DNA from: Pseudomonas arcuscaelestis
GTDB taxonomy: Bacteria > Pseudomonadota > Gammaproteobacteria > Pseudomonadales > Pseudomonadaceae
Assembly (NCBI RefSeq): GCF_016881005.1
Contig: NZ_JACOPV010000023.1
Span: forward strand, 22,864-86,863
Reading direction: 5' to 3'
Length of the DNA: 64,000 bases
Made by a program: the position numbers and the translations under genes. This document shows, piece after piece, positions 62,401 through 64,000 of this stretch. Below the pieces are notes generated by a model that saw nothing but the letters and a program-made list of their open reading frames with translations, searched no databases and was not told the DNA's origin. Each line of letters opens with the position of its first letter. Positions within the stretch are counted from its first letter, which is position 1.

Positions 62401-64000
62401 GCACATGTGCTACTGCTCGAACGCCTGCCGCTGACCACCAATGGCAAGCTCGATCGCAAGGCGTTGCCACAGCCGGATACCAGCCTGACGCAGAGTGAGT
62501 ACATCGCACCGCACAGCGCCCTGGAAAAACAGATCGCCGCAATCTGGCAAGACGTTCTGCACGTCGAGCGGGTCGGGCTTACCGACAACTTCTTCGAGCT
62601 TGGCGGTCATTCCCTGCTGGCGACCCAGATCAGGTCGCGTATCCGCCAGCAGATGGGTATCGATGTCGCGTTGCGCACCCTGTTCGAACACAACACCCTT
62701 GCAGCCTTCTGTCTGGCCCTCGGTCAGAGTACCGCCACCGAACAGCCCGCACTGAGCCCCGCCGACCGCAGTCAATCGCTGCCATTGTCCTACGCGCAGG
62801 AGCGCCAGTGGTTCCTCTGGCAACTGCACCCCGAAAGCGCCGCCTATCACATTCCTGCGGCGCTGCGATTGCGCGGCCCGCTCGATTGTGCAGCCCTGGA
62901 AGTGGCGTTCAATCGTGTATTGGCCCGGCATGAAAGCCTGCGTACCACCTTCGTTGAAAGCGACGGTCGTGCGCAACAACACATTGCCGAGGCGCAAACG
63001 CTGAATCTTACAGTGGAGCACCTGGAGCGCGGCGCCGATCAGCAACAACAGATCCGTGATTATGTCGCGGCCCAGGTCCAGCGTCCGTTCAATCTGCGCC
63101 AAGGTCCTTTGCTGCGGGTCAATCTGCTGCACACCGACCACGACGAGCATGTTCTGCTGTTGGTCCAGCACCATATTGTTTCCGATGCCTGGTCGATGCA
63201 GGTGATGGTCGAGGAACTGGTACAACACTACCGCGCCGCTACCCAGGGGCTGTCGCTCGACTTGCCAGCCCTGACGATCCAATACGCCGACTATGCAGGT
63301 TGGCAGCGCCAGTGGATGGAAGGCGGTGAGCGCGATCGCCAACTGCATTACTGGACAGCCCATCTGGCGGGGGCCCAAGGCGTACTTGAATTGCCAACCG
63401 ATCACCCACGTCCTGCAACCTTGAGCGCCCGAGGCGGCCGGGTGGATATGCGACTGGACGACAGGTTGGTCGAACAACTGCGTCAGCTGGCCCACGCCCA
63501 GGATGTCACCCTGTTCATGCTGCTTCTGGCTTCGTTCCAGACGTTGCTGCACCGCTACAGTGGCCAGGACGACATTCGTGTTGGCGTACCGATCGCCAAC
63601 CGCGACCGCCTGGAAACCGAGCGACTGATCGGATTTTTCGTCAATACCCAGGTGCTCAAGGCCGACTTCAGCGGCCACGATGCCTTCGTTGAATTGCTGC
63701 AGCAAGCCAAGGAAGCAGCGCTAGGAGCCCAGCAACATCAGGCGCTGCCTTTCGAGCAACTGGTCGAGGCGCTGCACCCGGAGCGCAGCCTCAGTCATAA
63801 CCCTCTGTTCCAGGCCATGTACAACCACCAGAGCGCCAGTCGCCAAGCGCAATCCCTGTCACTGCCGGGGCTCAGCGTCGAGGCCCTGGAATGGGATGCC
63901 GGCACGGCTCAACTGGACCTGACCCTGGAAACCCAGGATAGCGACCAAGGGCTGACGGCAGCGTTGATCTACGCCAGCGATCTGTTCGAGCACAGCACCA
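59434..64000 (+). CDS. Pyoverdine non-ribosomal peptide synthetase, partial (C-A-T-C...)
   Basis: Open from 59434 (a second ATG at 59437) to the window end, over 1520 residues, truncated at 64000. C1 (HHIVSDAWS near 182), A1 (YTSGSTGRPKG near 662), T1 (LGGHSL near 1056), and a second C (HHIVSDAWS near 1246) without its adenylation domain in view. The A1 code reads DFWNVGMVHK, which differs by one residue from the classical threonine code DFWNIGMVHK, so it should load Thr. The carrier is LGGHSL with no E domain after it, so Thr stays L in this module. It overlaps the previous synthetase by four bases, indicating translational coupling. Confidence 0.93.
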   Translation, partial: MMQSKALSDLIERFIKLPTAQRKTLYQQMVSKGVNIARLPIPVTRDSFDRIALSFAQERQWFLWGLDPSSSAYNLPTALRLRGALDVPALQGSFDALVMRHESLRTRFVEEGDQRLQVVEAEGRIVMEQLALPATGNDTTDRLDAYIAEQIARPFDLQNGPLLRVQLLRLGADDHVLLLVQHHIVSDAWSMQVMVRELIAGYSQKSAGQPTTLPDLPIQYADYALWQRHWMEAGGREEQLAYWREQLGDEQPVLQLPASRPRPPVRSDRGALHKIELDAELGQALKALAKQQGVTLFMLMLASFQALLHRCSGQDDIRVGVPIANRNRAETEGLIGFFVNTQVLRAQLHGELSFSDLLLQVKQRALGAQAHQDLPFEQLVDALQPERNMSHNPLFQVVYNHISAAPVSAVAASGQIQGLAVEAIEWHNQTAQFDLALNTYESEQSLSASFIYAADLFDAQDTCLLASHWLNLLRAIARNPQQRIGELTLLDPDQQQAILAQWNPAPRRFEVERCLHTLIERQAALRPQAIALTFESQHLSYEALNRRANRLAHHLINQGVGPDHLVGLACERSFDMLVAILAILKAGGAYVPLDPQYPEDRLAYMIEDSGIALLLGQPAVLQHLPLPEGLVTVALDASFAEQPEHNPAVALSPDNLAYVIYTSGSTGRPKGTLLPHRNVLRLFDATQDWFGFDHNDVWSLFHSYAFDFSVWEIFGALLHGGRLLIVPQDTTRAPDDFYALLCDAGVSVLNQTPSAFRQLMHVACAEQNLQRDNRLRHVVFGGEALDVGSLAPWFQRFGDQAPRLVNMYGITETTVHVTYRPLSCADLQQASVSPIGEPIPDLSWYLLDAQLNPVPYNCIGELYVGRAGLARGYLNRADLTATRFIPNPFDNDGSRLYRTGDLARCTADGVIEYIGRIDHQVKIRGFRIELGEIEARLQALDGIRDAVVLAQPGPSGAQLVAYVVADDAQLEVAELKARLKASLPDYMVPAHVLLLERLPLTTNGKLDRKALPQPDTSLTQSEYIAPHSALEKQIAAIWQDVLHVERVGLTDNFFELGGHSLLATQIRSRIRQQMGIDVALRTLFEHNTLAAFCLALGQSTATEQPALSPADRSQSLPLSYAQERQWFLWQLHPESAAYHIPAALRLRGPLDCAALEVAFNRVLARHESLRTTFVESDGRAQQHIAEAQTLNLTVEHLERGADQQQQIRDYVAAQVQRPFNLRQGPLLRVNLLHTDHDEHVLLLVQHHIVSDAWSMQVMVEELVQHYRAATQGLSLDLPALTIQYADYAGWQRQWMEGGERDRQLHYWTAHLAGAQGVLELPTDHPRPATLSARGGRVDMRLDDRLVEQLRQLAHAQDVTLFMLLLASFQTLLHRYSGQDDIRVGVPIANRDRLETERLIGFFVNTQVLKADFSGHDAFVELLQQAKEAALGAQQHQALPFEQLVEALHPERSLSHNPLFQAMYNHQSASRQAQSLSLPGLSVEALEWDAGTAQLDLTLETQDSDQGLTAALIYASDLFEHST

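Noticed and set aside
1..64000. CRISPR arrays, insertion sequences or complete prophage
   Set aside because: No spaced direct repeats, transposase, integrase or phage structural genes were seen. The only arrays are the coding repeats in the TerB-like gene.

Overview
The window is chromosomal DNA from a fluorescent Pseudomonas, most like the P. putida group. Three things support this: the order thrS-infC-rpmI-rplT-pheS-pheT-ihfA-merR-tRNA-Pro, an rbsBACRKD block joined to a nucleoside hydrolase, and a pyoverdine locus whose promoters all match the PvdS box TAAAT-N16-CGT. Most genes are GC-rich with strong third-position bias, so many long antisense frames are only shadows.

Region 1 (1-10454) looks like accessory DNA against the 3' side of a tRNA-Pro(GGG) gene. 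It holds a giant CheB-CheR-PAS-histidine kinase-receiver fusion, a pentapeptide-repeat protein that closely resembles the plasmid quinolone-resistance family Qnr, two small exported proteins (one CigR-like), and a tight two-gene unit. That unit encodes a TerB-like protein with a 22-residue repeat region and a large protein joining an HNH-like motif to a hydrophobic C-terminal half. It is my best candidate for an undescribed system. A decayed gene remnant lies between it and the tRNA.

Region 2 (10455-18000, minus strand) is the conserved translation cluster. infC probably starts at a rare ATT codon, and a perfect hairpin sits in front of pheS. Region 3 (18200-31305) has a small secreted protein, a cold-shock protein, an I78-type inhibitor lipoprotein, and the ribose operon with a perfect LacI-type operator. 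It continues with a periplasmic glutaminase-asparaginase, a DUF1654-endA pair behind a consensus LexA box, an HD-domain protein, a SPOR lipoprotein and two tRNA-Val(GAC) genes.

Region 4 (31400-42930) is ordinary core genome: a gamma-glutamylputrescine oxidase-like enzyme, TerC, an NhaR-like regulator, an MFS transporter, SstT, YceH, a shikimate dehydrogenase-like enzyme, PbpG and several small proteins.

Region 5 (43000-64000) is the pyoverdine locus. It contains a second PvdM-like protein, pvdA, pvdM-pvdN-pvdO, pvdE and two non-ribosomal peptide synthetases, the second cut by the window end. Five PvdS boxes drive it. PvdA makes N5-hydroxyornithine and the synthetases build the peptide. PvdE moves acylated ferribactin into the periplasm, where PvdM, PvdN and PvdO take part in maturation. 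Specificity codes read by eye suggest D-Glx (weak), then Dab, then Thr for the three complete modules.
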